From CBFDBF01 sp050287965 (GTDB lineage Bacteria > Pseudomonadota > Gammaproteobacteria > Chromatiales > Chromatiaceae), in assembly GCA_050287965.1 (NCBI GenBank), contig JBNKCX010000041.1, positions 62,001-126,000 on the forward strand: a stretch of 64,000 bases of DNA, given 5' to 3'. The notes beneath the pieces were generated by a model. That model worked only from the letters and a program-made list of their open reading frames with translations. It was not told where the DNA came from and did no database searches. This document shows, piece by piece, positions 42,230-49,690 of the stretch; the first letter of the stretch is position 1; every line of letters begins with the position of its first letter. Both the position numbers and the translations under genes were made by a program.

Positions 42230-43984
42230 ATGGATAGAAGAATTAGAAGAACCGTAGTGTTGTTGTTTCTTTCCGGATGCAGCGCATCGGCCGCCGCGGC
42301 CACCAATGTCTTCTATCACGATCTCGCCACCGGCCGCAGCACTTTTGATACCTTAATCACCGGCCTCGGCGGCACCGTAAGCACCGACAAGCTCTCCGGC
42401 ATGACCAGCGGAGTCGATACCTGGGTTCGAACCGATTTCACCATCACCGCGTCATCCACCCGGTCGGTCTCTACCCCCTTTACCGGCTCGAGTGTTCCGG
42501 ACAACGACGGGCAGGGGATCTCCATGACGGCCGCGACGTTGGGCACCAACCCGCCGGGGTCATTATCCGCTTCCGGGCTGGATTTTACCTTCAACAGTGC
42601 CGTAAACGCCTTCGCCGTTGAACTGAACGACTGGGCGACCTGCTGTTATCCCACCAGGCTCTATATCAGCTTTGACGACGGCCCGGCGATCCTGGTGGGT
42701 GAAGCCTTCTCCTCGGGGGATAACCCCGGCTACAGTGACGGAATAAATACCTTTATCGGAGCGATAGACGACAGCGATACCTTTTCCAAGGTTACCTTCT
42801 GGGGCGAGGCCGCCGGAGGCGACGTTCTGTACGGTGGTGGAATTATACGCTGGTCGCTTTTGCCCATCGGCGCCCTGGAGGGAATATCCGTCTATGACTC
42901 CGCTGTGGCCCTTTCCAACACACCGGCATACGGCGCGGCCGTTGTGATCGACGACACCCCCGATCTACAGCAATTATTCACTGACGCCGGTCTATCCACG
43001 GATCGAGAGGTTTCCGACGGGGTGACCCAGACCCTACCGCTGCTGGTGGGTAGTTCCACGGTTCCTACCCTGAACGCGCTGTCCGGTATAAACAAAGTCA
43101 TTCAGGCACGCCTGGAAATCAACCAGGGGATGTCTTCGGGAGACGATTTCTCAGAAGACAGATATCTCTGGATGAAGCCCTTCGGATCCTGGATTGAACA
43201 CGAGAACCGAAACCAGGTTTTCGGGTTTGATGCGAACACATGGGGTCTGATTATGGGAGCGGACACGGCTGCTTCTGATTCCGTGCGTCTCGGGTTAGCC
43301 ATCGCCTATGCCAGGAGCGATGTTGATAGCAAATCTGCTCCGGCTCCCCATGACATTGATATCGATATGTACCAGATACTCGGCTATGGCAGCCGCGATC
43401 TCGGTGAGAACACCGAACTGAACTTCCAGCTTGGCTTTGGTTACAACAGAAACGACGGAAATCGTACTATCGCCTTTACCAATACGGTGGCCCACTCCAG
43501 TTATAACAGCTATACGGCCCACTTGGGTATCGGTCTGGCACATGCCTATCAGATCAACGACAATAATCGCGTTTTTGCCGCGTTACGGGCCGATTACACC
43601 CGCATAGAAGATGAATCCTATATGGAATCCGGAGCGGGATTGCTTAATCTCAGCGTTGATGACCGCTCTGCCGATGAATTGATCGTAGGCGTCGACGGCA
43701 AGCTGATTCATAAGCTCAACGAAGATACGAATCTCCACGCAAACATCGGCCTCGGTTACGACTTTTTGAATGAACGTGCCAGCGTCACCTCGGTCTTTGC
43801 GGGTGCCCCGGGCAGCTCATTTACCACCGACGGCCTGAAACCTTCCCCATGGATCGGCCGCGCGGGGCTCGGGTTTGTTCATAACACGCCGGAAGGCACC
43901 GAGATCACGCTTCGTCTCGACACGGAATTCAGAGAGGATTTCCTGAATAATACCGCCTCCCTGAAGGCCCGCTGGATGTTTTGA
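42230..43984 (+). CDS. Autotransporter-like protein with outer-membrane beta domain
   Basis: 584 residues. The leader (1 to about 25) can be read as signal peptidase I type or as a lipobox ('FLSGC', C17). The passenger (about 26-300) resembles extracellular domains often seen in PEP-CTERM proteins ('SGLDFTFNSAVNAFAVELND', 'RLYISFDDGPAILVGEAFSS'). Residues about 310-584 form a type V beta-domain with 12-stranded-barrel features ('WMKPFGSWIEHENRNQVFGF', 'GLIMGADTAASDSVRLGLAI') and a terminal Phe ('LKARWMF'). The passenger should be exposed at the cell surface. A specific activity is not evident. Confidence 0.8.
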   Translation: MDRRIRRTVVLLFLSGCSASAAAATNVFYHDLATGRSTFDTLITGLGGTVSTDKLSGMTSGVDTWVRTDFTITASSTRSVSTPFTGSSVPDNDGQGISMTAATLGTNPPGSLSASGLDFTFNSAVNAFAVELNDWATCCYPTRLYISFDDGPAILVGEAFSSGDNPGYSDGINTFIGAIDDSDTFSKVTFWGEAAGGDVLYGGGIIRWSLLPIGALEGISVYDSAVALSNTPAYGAAVVIDDTPDLQQLFTDAGLSTDREVSDGVTQTLPLLVGSSTVPTLNALSGINKVIQARLEINQGMSSGDDFSEDRYLWMKPFGSWIEHENRNQVFGFDANTWGLIMGADTAASDSVRLGLAIAYARSDVDSKSAPAPHDIDIDMYQILGYGSRDLGENTELNFQLGFGYNRNDGNRTIAFTNTVAHSSYNSYTAHLGIGLAHAYQINDNNRVFAALRADYTRIEDESYMESGAGLLNLSVDDRSADELIVGVDGKLIHKLNEDTNLHANIGLGYDFLNERASVTSVFAGAPGSSFTTDGLKPSPWIGRAGLGFVHNTPEGTEITLRLDTEFREDFLNNTASLKARWMF

Positions 43985-44068
43985 TCCGGCGACAACCTCA
44001 TCGAACCGGCCTCGGATCAGCGCACTCTCATTTAAACAACCCCGGGAGACGGGGTGTAGAATTGCGTC

Positions 44069-44905
44069 ATGGCCAGGTGTTTATCCTTACTGCTTATCGC
44101 CCTGCTTGTCGGTTGTACTACGGTACCGTCAACCGAAGAACGTAAGTTCGCCGCTGATCGTATGGCGGTAGACCAAGGTTGGCACGCCGTCTCGCTTAGC
44201 ACGGAAACGTTTGACCTTGTCAGCTATGTACCTGATGGTTACGGCGCCGGTGAAAGGCTCACAGTCTATATCGAAGGCGACGGCTTTGCCTGGCGCACCC
44301 CCTCCCTGCCCTCCTCCGACCCCACTCCGATAGACCCGTTGGCGTTGAAGTTGGCGTTGGCACATCCTGGCGGCAATGCCGCCTATCTGGCACGCCCCTG
44401 CCAGTACAACAGGGAAACCGAAAGGCACCCCTGTCCGCAACGTTATTGGATGGGATCGCGATATGCACCGGAAGTCCTCGCTGCCATGAGCAGCGCGCTG
44501 GATCAACTTAAACAGCGGTTCAAGGCGAGGAGACTGACGGTAGTGGGCTATTCCGGAGGCGGCGCGATCGCCGCACTGTTGGCCGCCGAACGGGATGATA
44601 TCGATCATTTGGTCACCGTGGCCGGCAATCTGGATCACCGTGCCTGGACGTCCAAGCATCGAATAAAGCCGCTCAAGGGTTCCCTCAGCCCCGTAGAGCG
44701 CGTCGAAAGACTTAAACATATACGACAATGGCACTTTGCCGGAGGTAATGACAAGATCGTCCCGGCAGACCTGATTCAATCGTTCGTGGATAGATTTCCC
44801 GCCGGAAGTCCGGTTGCCGTGCTGATAATGCCGGAATTTGATCACCACTGCTGTTGGATCGGGAATTGGCCCAGACTATGGGCCATGACGAGGGATGAAG
44901 AATAG
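44069..44905 (+). CDS. Lipoprotein alpha/beta hydrolase
   Basis: 278 residues. The N-terminus ends in a lipobox (LVGC, C16), so a lipid-anchored envelope protein is expected. The nucleophile elbow 'VVGYSGGGAIAALLAAER', an acidic candidate in 'HFAGGNDKIVPADL' and a His in 'MPEFDHHCCWIGNW' complete a serine-hydrolase triad. The substrate is unknown. It follows the autotransporter gene by 84 bases and is convergent with a PEP-CTERM gene. Confidence 0.75.
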   Translation: MARCLSLLLIALLVGCTTVPSTEERKFAADRMAVDQGWHAVSLSTETFDLVSYVPDGYGAGERLTVYIEGDGFAWRTPSLPSSDPTPIDPLALKLALAHPGGNAAYLARPCQYNRETERHPCPQRYWMGSRYAPEVLAAMSSALDQLKQRFKARRLTVVGYSGGGAIAALLAAERDDIDHLVTVAGNLDHRAWTSKHRIKPLKGSLSPVERVERLKHIRQWHFAGGNDKIVPADLIQSFVDRFPAGSPVAVLIMPEFDHHCCWIGNWPRLWAMTRDEE

Positions 44906-44954
44906 TTTGTAGTTAACAGTTTTTAGTGGCCCTCAAAACCGCCAGGCAAAAACA

Positions 44955-44974
44955 AACCCCGCCGAGGCGGGGTT
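44955..44974. terminator. Bidirectional terminator AACCCCGC-CGAG-GCGGGGTT
   Basis: AACCCCGC (44955-44962) pairs with GCGGGGTT (44967-44974) around a 4-base loop. On the minus strand a T-rich stretch (TTGTTTTTGCC) follows. It lies between convergent genes and is flanked on both sides by AGTTAACAG/AAACTATAAACT repeat sequence starting directly at each stop codon (44906-44925 and 44980-45001). Confidence 0.75.
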
Positions 44975-45001
44975 CAGGCTTACAGCTTTAGTTTATAGTT
45001 T

Positions 45002-45793
45002 TTAACTCTGTTTCTTCTTCCGGGAGAAACCGAATCCGGCGAGGCCGAGACCAAGCAGGGCCATGGTGGTCGGTTCCGGAACCTGTTCCACTTCGTCTCC
45101 TACGAACTGTATCAGGTTTTTCAACAGGCTCTGAGAATCCGGCTGGTCGTAAGACCCCTGCATGAAATTCACATCAAAGATCGTTGTCAGCGCGCCACTC
45201 GAGGCGTTGGTCAGATCACCGACACCAAAGGCAACACCAGTACCTCTACCGCTAGCGTCGACAGTAATAAACTGACCGGTACCCGCACTGGTCACACCGC
45301 CAGGAGCGGCATAAGTCACATTACCGTCGGGAATCAGGTTAGGTCCGGTAAAGGGGGCTACGACATCTTGAGTTGAGCTCGGTACAACAAAGCTCAATGT
45401 GCCACCGCCAGCAGCGGCGATTAAAGAAAGAACCGAATTATTACGTGTAGCGAAATAGCTGTTCTCACCCATGACGAACATGCCGCCACCGTTCTGCAGG
45501 AAATTCAGATATTGTGCTTCCTCAGCAGCGGTAATGGCCGAAACGTTGGAAAAACGTATGTCCCAGACTTGATCGAAAATAGACAGGTCTGCGGGAACGC
45601 TATCCAGAATGGTCGTTGTATTGCCTGCTGCAATGTGCAGACTATTCAAGTTGCTGGTAATGCTGGAAGTAGTGTTCGTTTCAGAGGTAACCGAAGCACC
45701 ATTGATAATTGCGATCATGCCCGCATTCGCGCTTGCGGTCAGCCCCAGAAACCCTAGGAAAGCGCAGGTTTTAAAAAAAGAAAAAGCCTTCAT
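45002..45793 (-). CDS. PEP-CTERM sorting-domain protein
   Basis: 263 residues from the ATG at 45793, which has GAGGAG 8 bases upstream; a frame from 45808 would start before that site. Signal peptide (1 to about 24, ending 'ASANAG'). The middle resembles a glutamine-amidotransferase-like or DUF4350-type domain ('FLQNGGGMFVMGENSYFA'), with no catalytic Cys recognised. The C-terminus is VPEPTT, a hydrophobic helix ('ALLGLGLAGFGF') and a basic tail. It should be processed by an exosortase encoded elsewhere. A strong sigma-54-like site lies at 45852-45866. Confidence 0.85.
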   Translation of the reverse strand: MKAFSFFKTCAFLGFLGLTASANAGMIAIINGASVTSETNTTSSITSNLNSLHIAAGNTTTILDSVPADLSIFDQVWDIRFSNVSAITAAEEAQYLNFLQNGGGMFVMGENSYFATRNNSVLSLIAAAGGGTLSFVVPSSTQDVVAPFTGPNLIPDGNVTYAAPGGVTSAGTGQFITVDASGRGTGVAFGVGDLTNASSGALTTIFDVNFMQGSYDQPDSQSLLKNLIQFVGDEVEQVPEPTTMALLGLGLAGFGFSRKKKQS

Positions 45794-45851
45794 CAAATTA
45801 CTCCTCACATTGAAACGGGGTATATTTCCTCAAAATCTTATATCTACTAAA

Positions 45852-45866
45852 GCAATAATAGCGCCA
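45852..45866 (-). promoter_or_regulatory. Putative sigma-54 promoter (-24/-12) of second PEP-CTERM gene
   Basis: The minus strand reads TGGCGCTATTATTGC, matching TGGCAC-N5-TTGC at all key positions except one, with exact GG-N10-GC spacing. Transcription would begin near 45840, giving a leader of about 47 bases before the ATG at 45793. PEP-CTERM genes are often RpoN/PrsR-controlled, which agrees. Confidence 0.65.
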
Positions 45867-45965
45867 ATCTGTAATTATCTATATATATCATGTAATTAGT
45901 GTTATATTTGACGACTAACAAACCTCATTCTGTAAAAAATCCTGACACTAAAACCGCGTTTTTCC

Positions 45966-45989
45966 GCAAAAAACCCCGACAAGCGGGGT
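45966..45989 (-). terminator. Terminator copy 1 downstream of tRNA-Ser
   Basis: The minus strand reads ACCCCG-cttgt-CGGGGT followed by six T. The stem is identical to that of copy 2 at 46157-46171. Confidence 0.75.
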
Positions 45990-46010
45990 CTTTTCTGGGT
46001 AAGGGTTTTT

Positions 46011-46140
46011 GGGCGTGAGATTACTCGGACCTGCGGTCCTCGCCCCTTCGGGGCCGTCTCCGCTGCGCTCCGACGTTCTGCGCGGCTGCGCCGCTTGTCG
46101 AACTCAGCTGTTTTGATTTCGTGAGTTCGAATCCGACCCT
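46011..46140 (-). repeat. tRNA-Ser 3'-end-derived, multi-hairpin repeat
   Basis: On the minus strand 46011-46022 reads AATCTCACGCCC, identical to bases near the 3' end of the tRNA-Ser gene, and is followed by terminator copy 1. The other edge (46120-46134) is an inverted copy of the tRNA T-arm (CGTGAGTTCGAATC on the plus strand). Between them lies GC-rich palindromic DNA, for example GGACCTGCGGTCC and CCCCTTCGGGG. It appears to be a partial duplication of the tRNA end with an insert, not a gene. This fills the gap 45809-46183 together with the promoter and terminators. Confidence 0.55.
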
Positions 46141-46143
46141 CGG

Positions 46144-46172
46144 AAAAACAAAAAGACCCCGACAAGCGGGGC
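46144..46172 (-). terminator. Terminator copy 2, directly after tRNA-Ser
   Basis: The minus strand reads CCCCG-cttgt-CGGGG then TCTTTTTGTTTTT, 12 bases after the tRNA 3' end. It is a standard intrinsic terminator of the tRNA transcript. Confidence 0.85.
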
Positions 46173-46183
46173 CTTTTCGTTTT

Positions 46184-46273
46184 TGGCGGAGGGCGTGAGA
46201 TTCGAACTCACGAGGGGCGTGAACCCCTGCCGGTTTTCAAGACCGGTGCATTCAACCGCTCTGCCAGCCCTCC
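46184..46273 (-). tRNA. serT: tRNA-Ser (UGA)
   Basis: 90 bases. The acceptor stem GGAGGGC pairs with GCCCTCC, discriminator G and encoded CCA follow. The anticodon stem CCGGT/ACCGG holds loop CTTGAAA, anticodon UGA, reading UCA codons. A long variable arm (AGGGG...CCCCT) and the T-arm GTGAG-TTCGAAT-CTCAC are class II features of tRNA-Ser. It lies next to a yccA homologue, as serT does in E. coli. Confidence 0.95.
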
Positions 46274-46436
46274 AAATCGAGACGCGAAGGATACCTGATT
46301 CACACTCCCCTGTTCCACTCCTGAAGCAGGGTCTTGATTAATCGTGCGTTTCTCCCAATATATGGGGATGAGGAACCAACGCCGTTTTCTGGTAGTCTAT
46401 GTAGTCAGCACAGTAATTTAAGGAGATCCTAATACT

Positions 46437-47108
46437 ATGAACCGCTTTGATACCGCAGTCGCCCGTTCCCAGGAGCAGGTCCTTGCGACAAACAAAGTCA
46501 TAAAGAATACCTATATGCTGCTATCGGCCACGCTGTTGTTCAGCGCGGTAATGGCGGGTATTTCCACGGTGCTGCATCTGCCGCCTATGACCAATCTGCT
46601 TACCCTCGGCGGCGCTCTCATTCTGATATGGTTCGTGCTTCCCCGAACCGCCAATTCCGCCGCCGGCCTGTGGGTGGTATTCGGGATTACCGGCCTCTTG
46701 GGTCTCGGCCTGGGGCCGACGCTCAACTACTACCTGACCTTTTCCAACGGACCGCAGATCATCGGCACCGCCTTTGGGGGCACGGGCGTCATATTCCTTG
46801 CGCTCTCGGGTTACGCCCTTACCAGCCGGAAGGATTTCAGTTTCATGGGCGGATTCCTGTTTGCCGGTCTGGTTCTGGCCCTGATCGCCATCGTCGCCAA
46901 CCTCTTTCTGGCGATCCCGGCCCTGTCCCTGGCCATATCAGCGGTGGTCATCATGATCATGAGCGGGTTTATTCTTTACGATACCAGCCGAATGATTCAT
47001 GACGGTCAGGCCAACTATCTCCTGATGACGGTGAGTATCTACTTGAGCATCTTTAATATCTTTATACACCTGCTCAATATACTCGGCGCCCTCGCGGGCG
47101 AAGATTAA
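46437..47108 (+). CDS. yccA: Bax inhibitor-1/YccA family membrane protein
   Basis: 223 residues with seven hydrophobic helices of the BI-1 fold and the C-terminal 'ILYDTSRMIHDGQANYLLMT' and 'SIYLSIFNIFIHLLNILG' signature. In E. coli YccA is a substrate and modulator of the FtsH protease. AAGGAG lies about 9 bases before the ATG. It is divergent from the tRNA-Ser gene. Confidence 0.9.
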   Translation: MNRFDTAVARSQEQVLATNKVIKNTYMLLSATLLFSAVMAGISTVLHLPPMTNLLTLGGALILIWFVLPRTANSAAGLWVVFGITGLLGLGLGPTLNYYLTFSNGPQIIGTAFGGTGVIFLALSGYALTSRKDFSFMGGFLFAGLVLALIAIVANLFLAIPALSLAISAVVIMIMSGFILYDTSRMIHDGQANYLLMTVSIYLSIFNIFIHLLNILGALAGED

Positions 47109-47138
47109 CCCCCTGATTATTCAGGTGATAAAACAGAG

Positions 47139-47166
47139 AAAGCCCCGGTTGAGTTTCCGGGGCTTT
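47139..47166 (+). terminator. Rho-independent terminator after yccA
   Basis: AAAGCCCCGG (47139-47148) pairs perfectly with CCGGGGCTTT (47157-47166) around 8 bases. The T run is short (TTTCCG). Confidence 0.85.
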
Positions 47167-47189
47167 CCGTTTGCGGGTGAGGATAGTTT

Positions 47190-47372
47190 ATGGACTGGAT
47201 GAGCATAGGCTATGCGCTGCTTGCCGGAGCCATGATCGCGGTGCTGCTGCCCACGGCGAGACATATGCTGAAGAACAGCCCCAGCGCCCCTGCCGGCGCG
47301 TGGTTGAACGTGGCCCTGATATTCCTGGGGGTTGCCGGTTTTATCACGCTGCTCGTGCTGATGCTTCGTTAG
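47190..47372 (+). CDS. Small two-helix membrane protein
   Basis: 60 residues: two hydrophobic segments (about 5-23 and 38-59) joined by a short loop with 'RHMLKNSPSAPAG'. GTGAGGA lies 8-12 bases upstream of the ATG. Its last 4 bases overlap the stop of the convergent serS. I recognise no named family, though small proteins of this kind are often found next to serS or yccA; it is probably real. Confidence 0.6.
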   Translation: MDWMSIGYALLAGAMIAVLLPTARHMLKNSPSAPAGAWLNVALIFLGVAGFITLLVLMLR

Positions 47373-48646
47373 GCGGATATCACCTCCACTCCCCCCATGT
47401 AATGCTGCAGCACCTCGGGCACCCGGATGCTGCCGTCCGCCTGCTGGTAATTCTCCATCACCGCAACCAGGGTTCTGCCCACCGCCAGGCCGGAACCGTT
47501 CAGGGTATGTACCAGTTCGGGCTTTCCGGTCTCCGGGTTACGCCAGCGGGCCTGCAGCCGGCGGGCCTGGAAATCCCCGAAGTTGCTGCAGGAGGAGATC
47601 TCCCGGTAGGTGTTCTGGGCCGGCAGCCACACCTCCAGATCGTAGGTCTTTCTCGCGGAGAAGCCGAGATCACCGGTACAGAGAGTGACCACCCGGTAGG
47701 GCAATCCCAGTTTCTGCAGAATGGTCTCGGCGTGGCCGGTGAGCTCTTCCAGGGCACGGTCTGACTCCTCCGGCCGGACCACCTGCACCAGCTCCACCTT
47801 CTCGAACTGGTGCTGACGGATCATGCCGCGGGTGTCCTTGCCGTAGGAGCCGGCTTCACTGCGGAAGCAAGGGGTATGGGCCACGTACTTACGGGGCATG
47901 TAATCCGCTTCGATGATGACGTCACGTACGATATTGGTAACCGGCACCTCCGCCGTGGGGATGAGGTAATAGTCCGATTCACCGCTCAATTTGAACAGGT
48001 CCTCCTCGAACTTGGGCAGCTGCCCGGTGCCCTGCAGACTGTCCGCATTGACGATGAACGGGACATAGGTCTCCCGGTAGCCGTGCTCCTTGGTATGGGT
48101 GTTGAGCATGAACTGGGTGAGTGCCCGCTGCAGCCGTGCCAGGGGTCCGCTCATGACGGTAAAACGGGAGCCCGTCACCTTGGCGGCCGTTTCGAAATCC
48201 ATCATGCCCAGGCCGGCTCCCAGGTCCACGTGGTCCTTGGGCGCAAAATCAAACACGGGCGGTTCACCCCAGCGGCGCTCCTCGCGATTGTGGGCCTCGT
48301 CCACACCTTCCGGTACGTCGGGTGCCGGGATGTTGGGGATCTCCAAGGCGATGGTCTGCAACTCCTGCTGGAGGGCCGTCAGCTCCTCCTCCGCACCCTT
48401 CAGCTTCTCCCCCAGGTGGGAGACCTCCGCCAGCAGGGGCTGAATATCCTCCCCCGCCGCCTTCGCCTTGCCTATGGACTTGGAACGGGTATTGCGCTCG
48501 TTCTGCAGTTCCTGGGCGGCAACCTGCAGTTCCTTGCGTCGGGCCTCCAGACCGGCGATCTTCTCCTGGTCCAACACTACGCCGCGGCGCGCAAGCTGCG
48601 CGGCCGTGGCTTCCAGTTCATTTCTCAGTAAACGGGGATCCAGCAT
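47369..48646 (-). CDS. serS: Seryl-tRNA synthetase
   Basis: 425 residues. An N-terminal helical coiled-coil arm (about 27-100, 'KIAGLEARRKELQVAAQELQ') binds the long variable arm of tRNA-Ser. Class II motifs follow: motif 2 'TPCFRSEAGSYGKDTRGMIR' and motif 3 'LNGSGLAVGRTLVAVMENY'. It charges tRNA-Ser, including the one encoded 1.1 kb away. It is 3 bases downstream of the DUF190 gene. Confidence 0.96.
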   Translation of the reverse strand: MLDPRLLRNELEATAAQLARRGVVLDQEKIAGLEARRKELQVAAQELQNERNTRSKSIGKAKAAGEDIQPLLAEVSHLGEKLKGAEEELTALQQELQTIALEIPNIPAPDVPEGVDEAHNREERRWGEPPVFDFAPKDHVDLGAGLGMMDFETAAKVTGSRFTVMSGPLARLQRALTQFMLNTHTKEHGYRETYVPFIVNADSLQGTGQLPKFEEDLFKLSGESDYYLIPTAEVPVTNIVRDVIIEADYMPRKYVAHTPCFRSEAGSYGKDTRGMIRQHQFEKVELVQVVRPEESDRALEELTGHAETILQKLGLPYRVVTLCTGDLGFSARKTYDLEVWLPAQNTYREISSCSNFGDFQARRLQARWRNPETGKPELVHTLNGSGLAVGRTLVAVMENYQQADGSIRVPEVLQHYMGGVEVISA

Positions 48647-48649
48647 GTA

Positions 48650-48961
48650 TTAATCACCACTATTGACCTTGGCGGGCCAGCTAACGATGTGGCCCGGCGT
48701 TATTAATCTGTTCAGGTGTTCCAGCACCCGTTCCACTTTCTCCGGCTGGTCGAAAAACTCCAGTACCAGCGGCAGATCAAGGGAGACGTCCAACAGCATC
48801 GAGGAGTGCATTTTGCCCGATTTTCCAAATCCCGCGATACCGCGAAAAGCCGTGACCCCTTTAACCTTCTCGTCATCATGCAGCAGTTGCAACAGCTCCT
48901 GCAGCATATGCTCGCCTTCCGTAAGATAGATGCGCACCATGGTTACATCCGCCGTATTCAT
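48650..48961 (-). CDS. DUF190 family protein
   Basis: 103 residues with 'VRIYLTEGEHMLQELLQLL', 'GVTAFRGIAGFGKSGKMHSS' and 'LPLVLEFFDQPEKVERVL', diagnostic of the PII-like DUF190 family. Genes of this family are often adjacent to crcB and are thought to help in fluoride handling. Here its start overlaps the crcB stop by 4 bases. Confidence 0.88.
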   Translation of the reverse strand: MNTADVTMVRIYLTEGEHMLQELLQLLHDDEKVKGVTAFRGIAGFGKSGKMHSSMLLDVSLDLPLVLEFFDQPEKVERVLEHLNRLITPGHIVSWPAKVNSGD

Positions 48962-49365
48962 ATCTGTCTCCCTAACATCACGCCCATCCAGGCGGCAGCG
49001 ATGCAGGCCAGTACGCTGATGACCACGTTGAGTATGGCCTTCATATAGTCCGCCTGCTCGATCAGGTTAAAGGTCTCCATGGAAAAGGTGGAGAATGTGG
49101 TGAATGCCCCCAGTACCCCGATGAGGATCGCGGCCCGAATCTCCGGGCCCACGGTCATCCGTTCCAGAAAAAATATGTATAGGAACCCCATGAGTAGGGA
49201 TCCAAGTACGTTGACCGCCAGCGTGCCGTAGGGGAATCCACGCCCCAACAAGATGTAAACGCCACTGGATACCCAATAGCGAAACAGCGCACCGGCGGCG
49301 CCTCCGATAGCAATGGCGATAGTGGCCTGCACGACCCCGTTTCTCCCCTGTAACAGGCCTCGCAT
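48958..49365 (-). CDS. crcB: Fluoride channel CrcB/Fluc
   Basis: 135 residues, four membrane helices. 'GGAAGALFRYWVSSGV', the Asn-containing 'GTLAVNVLGSLLMGF' and the phenylalanine track 'GAFTTFSTFSMET' are Fluc signatures. It works as a dual-topology dimer that lets F- leave the cell. I looked for the fluoride riboswitch upstream and did not find its conserved core. Confidence 0.93.
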   Translation of the reverse strand: MRGLLQGRNGVVQATIAIAIGGAAGALFRYWVSSGVYILLGRGFPYGTLAVNVLGSLLMGFLYIFFLERMTVGPEIRAAILIGVLGAFTTFSTFSMETFNLIEQADYMKAILNVVISVLACIAAAWMGVMLGRQI

Positions 49366-49447
49366 TTTACACAGAGTGGGTTGCGAGTACGATATTCCGC
49401 GAAGCGGTAGATTATGCCACAGCCTCTATCCGGGCTCGGTTACCAAC

Positions 49448-49676
49448 GCATAGAACGCAAAGACGCGGAGTCGCAAAGCACTTTAGGTCTGGCGGGAAGC
49501 CCTGTTGTCCCTTCTGGGTAGGAACCCCGTCCTCCGGGGCGATTGAACAATACCTATTTTTTTGCCGGAGGAGTAGACCTCTGGCGGGAGTCAAAGTCCC
49601 CCGATTTGCCGGGGGATACATATTTCTAAAAACTCTGCGCCTTAGCGCCTCTGCGTACTTCGCGTATTATTCTGGA
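49448..49676. repeat. Imperfect inverted repeat element filling the rarA-crcB gap
   Basis: The left arm at 49448-49480 (AACGCATAGAACGCAAAGACGCGGAGTCGCAAAG, split here by mismatches) pairs loosely with the right arm at 49637-49676 (CTCTGCGCC...CTCTGCGTACTTCGCGTATT). Inside is a 6-bp stem CCCCCG/CGGGGG at 49598-49615. The GCAAAGACGC-type arms are a common proteobacterial intergenic repeat. The 325-base gap holds nothing else. Confidence 0.5.
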
Positions 49677-49690
49677 GGTTTGGTAGAGGG

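Noticed and set aside
45902..46165. 87-residue minus-strand open frame across the tRNA-associated repeat
   Set aside because: It is a translation of GC-rich palindromic tRNA-linked DNA and two terminators; there is no ribosome site, and the Arg/Ala-rich composition is that of a structural artefact.
49412..49621. 69-residue minus-strand frame in the rarA-crcB gap
   Set aside because: It lies wholly within repeat arms and hairpins and has no ribosome site.
49366..49690. Fluoride riboswitch upstream of crcB
   Set aside because: I looked for the conserved GG-GATGG core and pseudoknot partner and saw only GC-rich hairpins and dispersed repeats.
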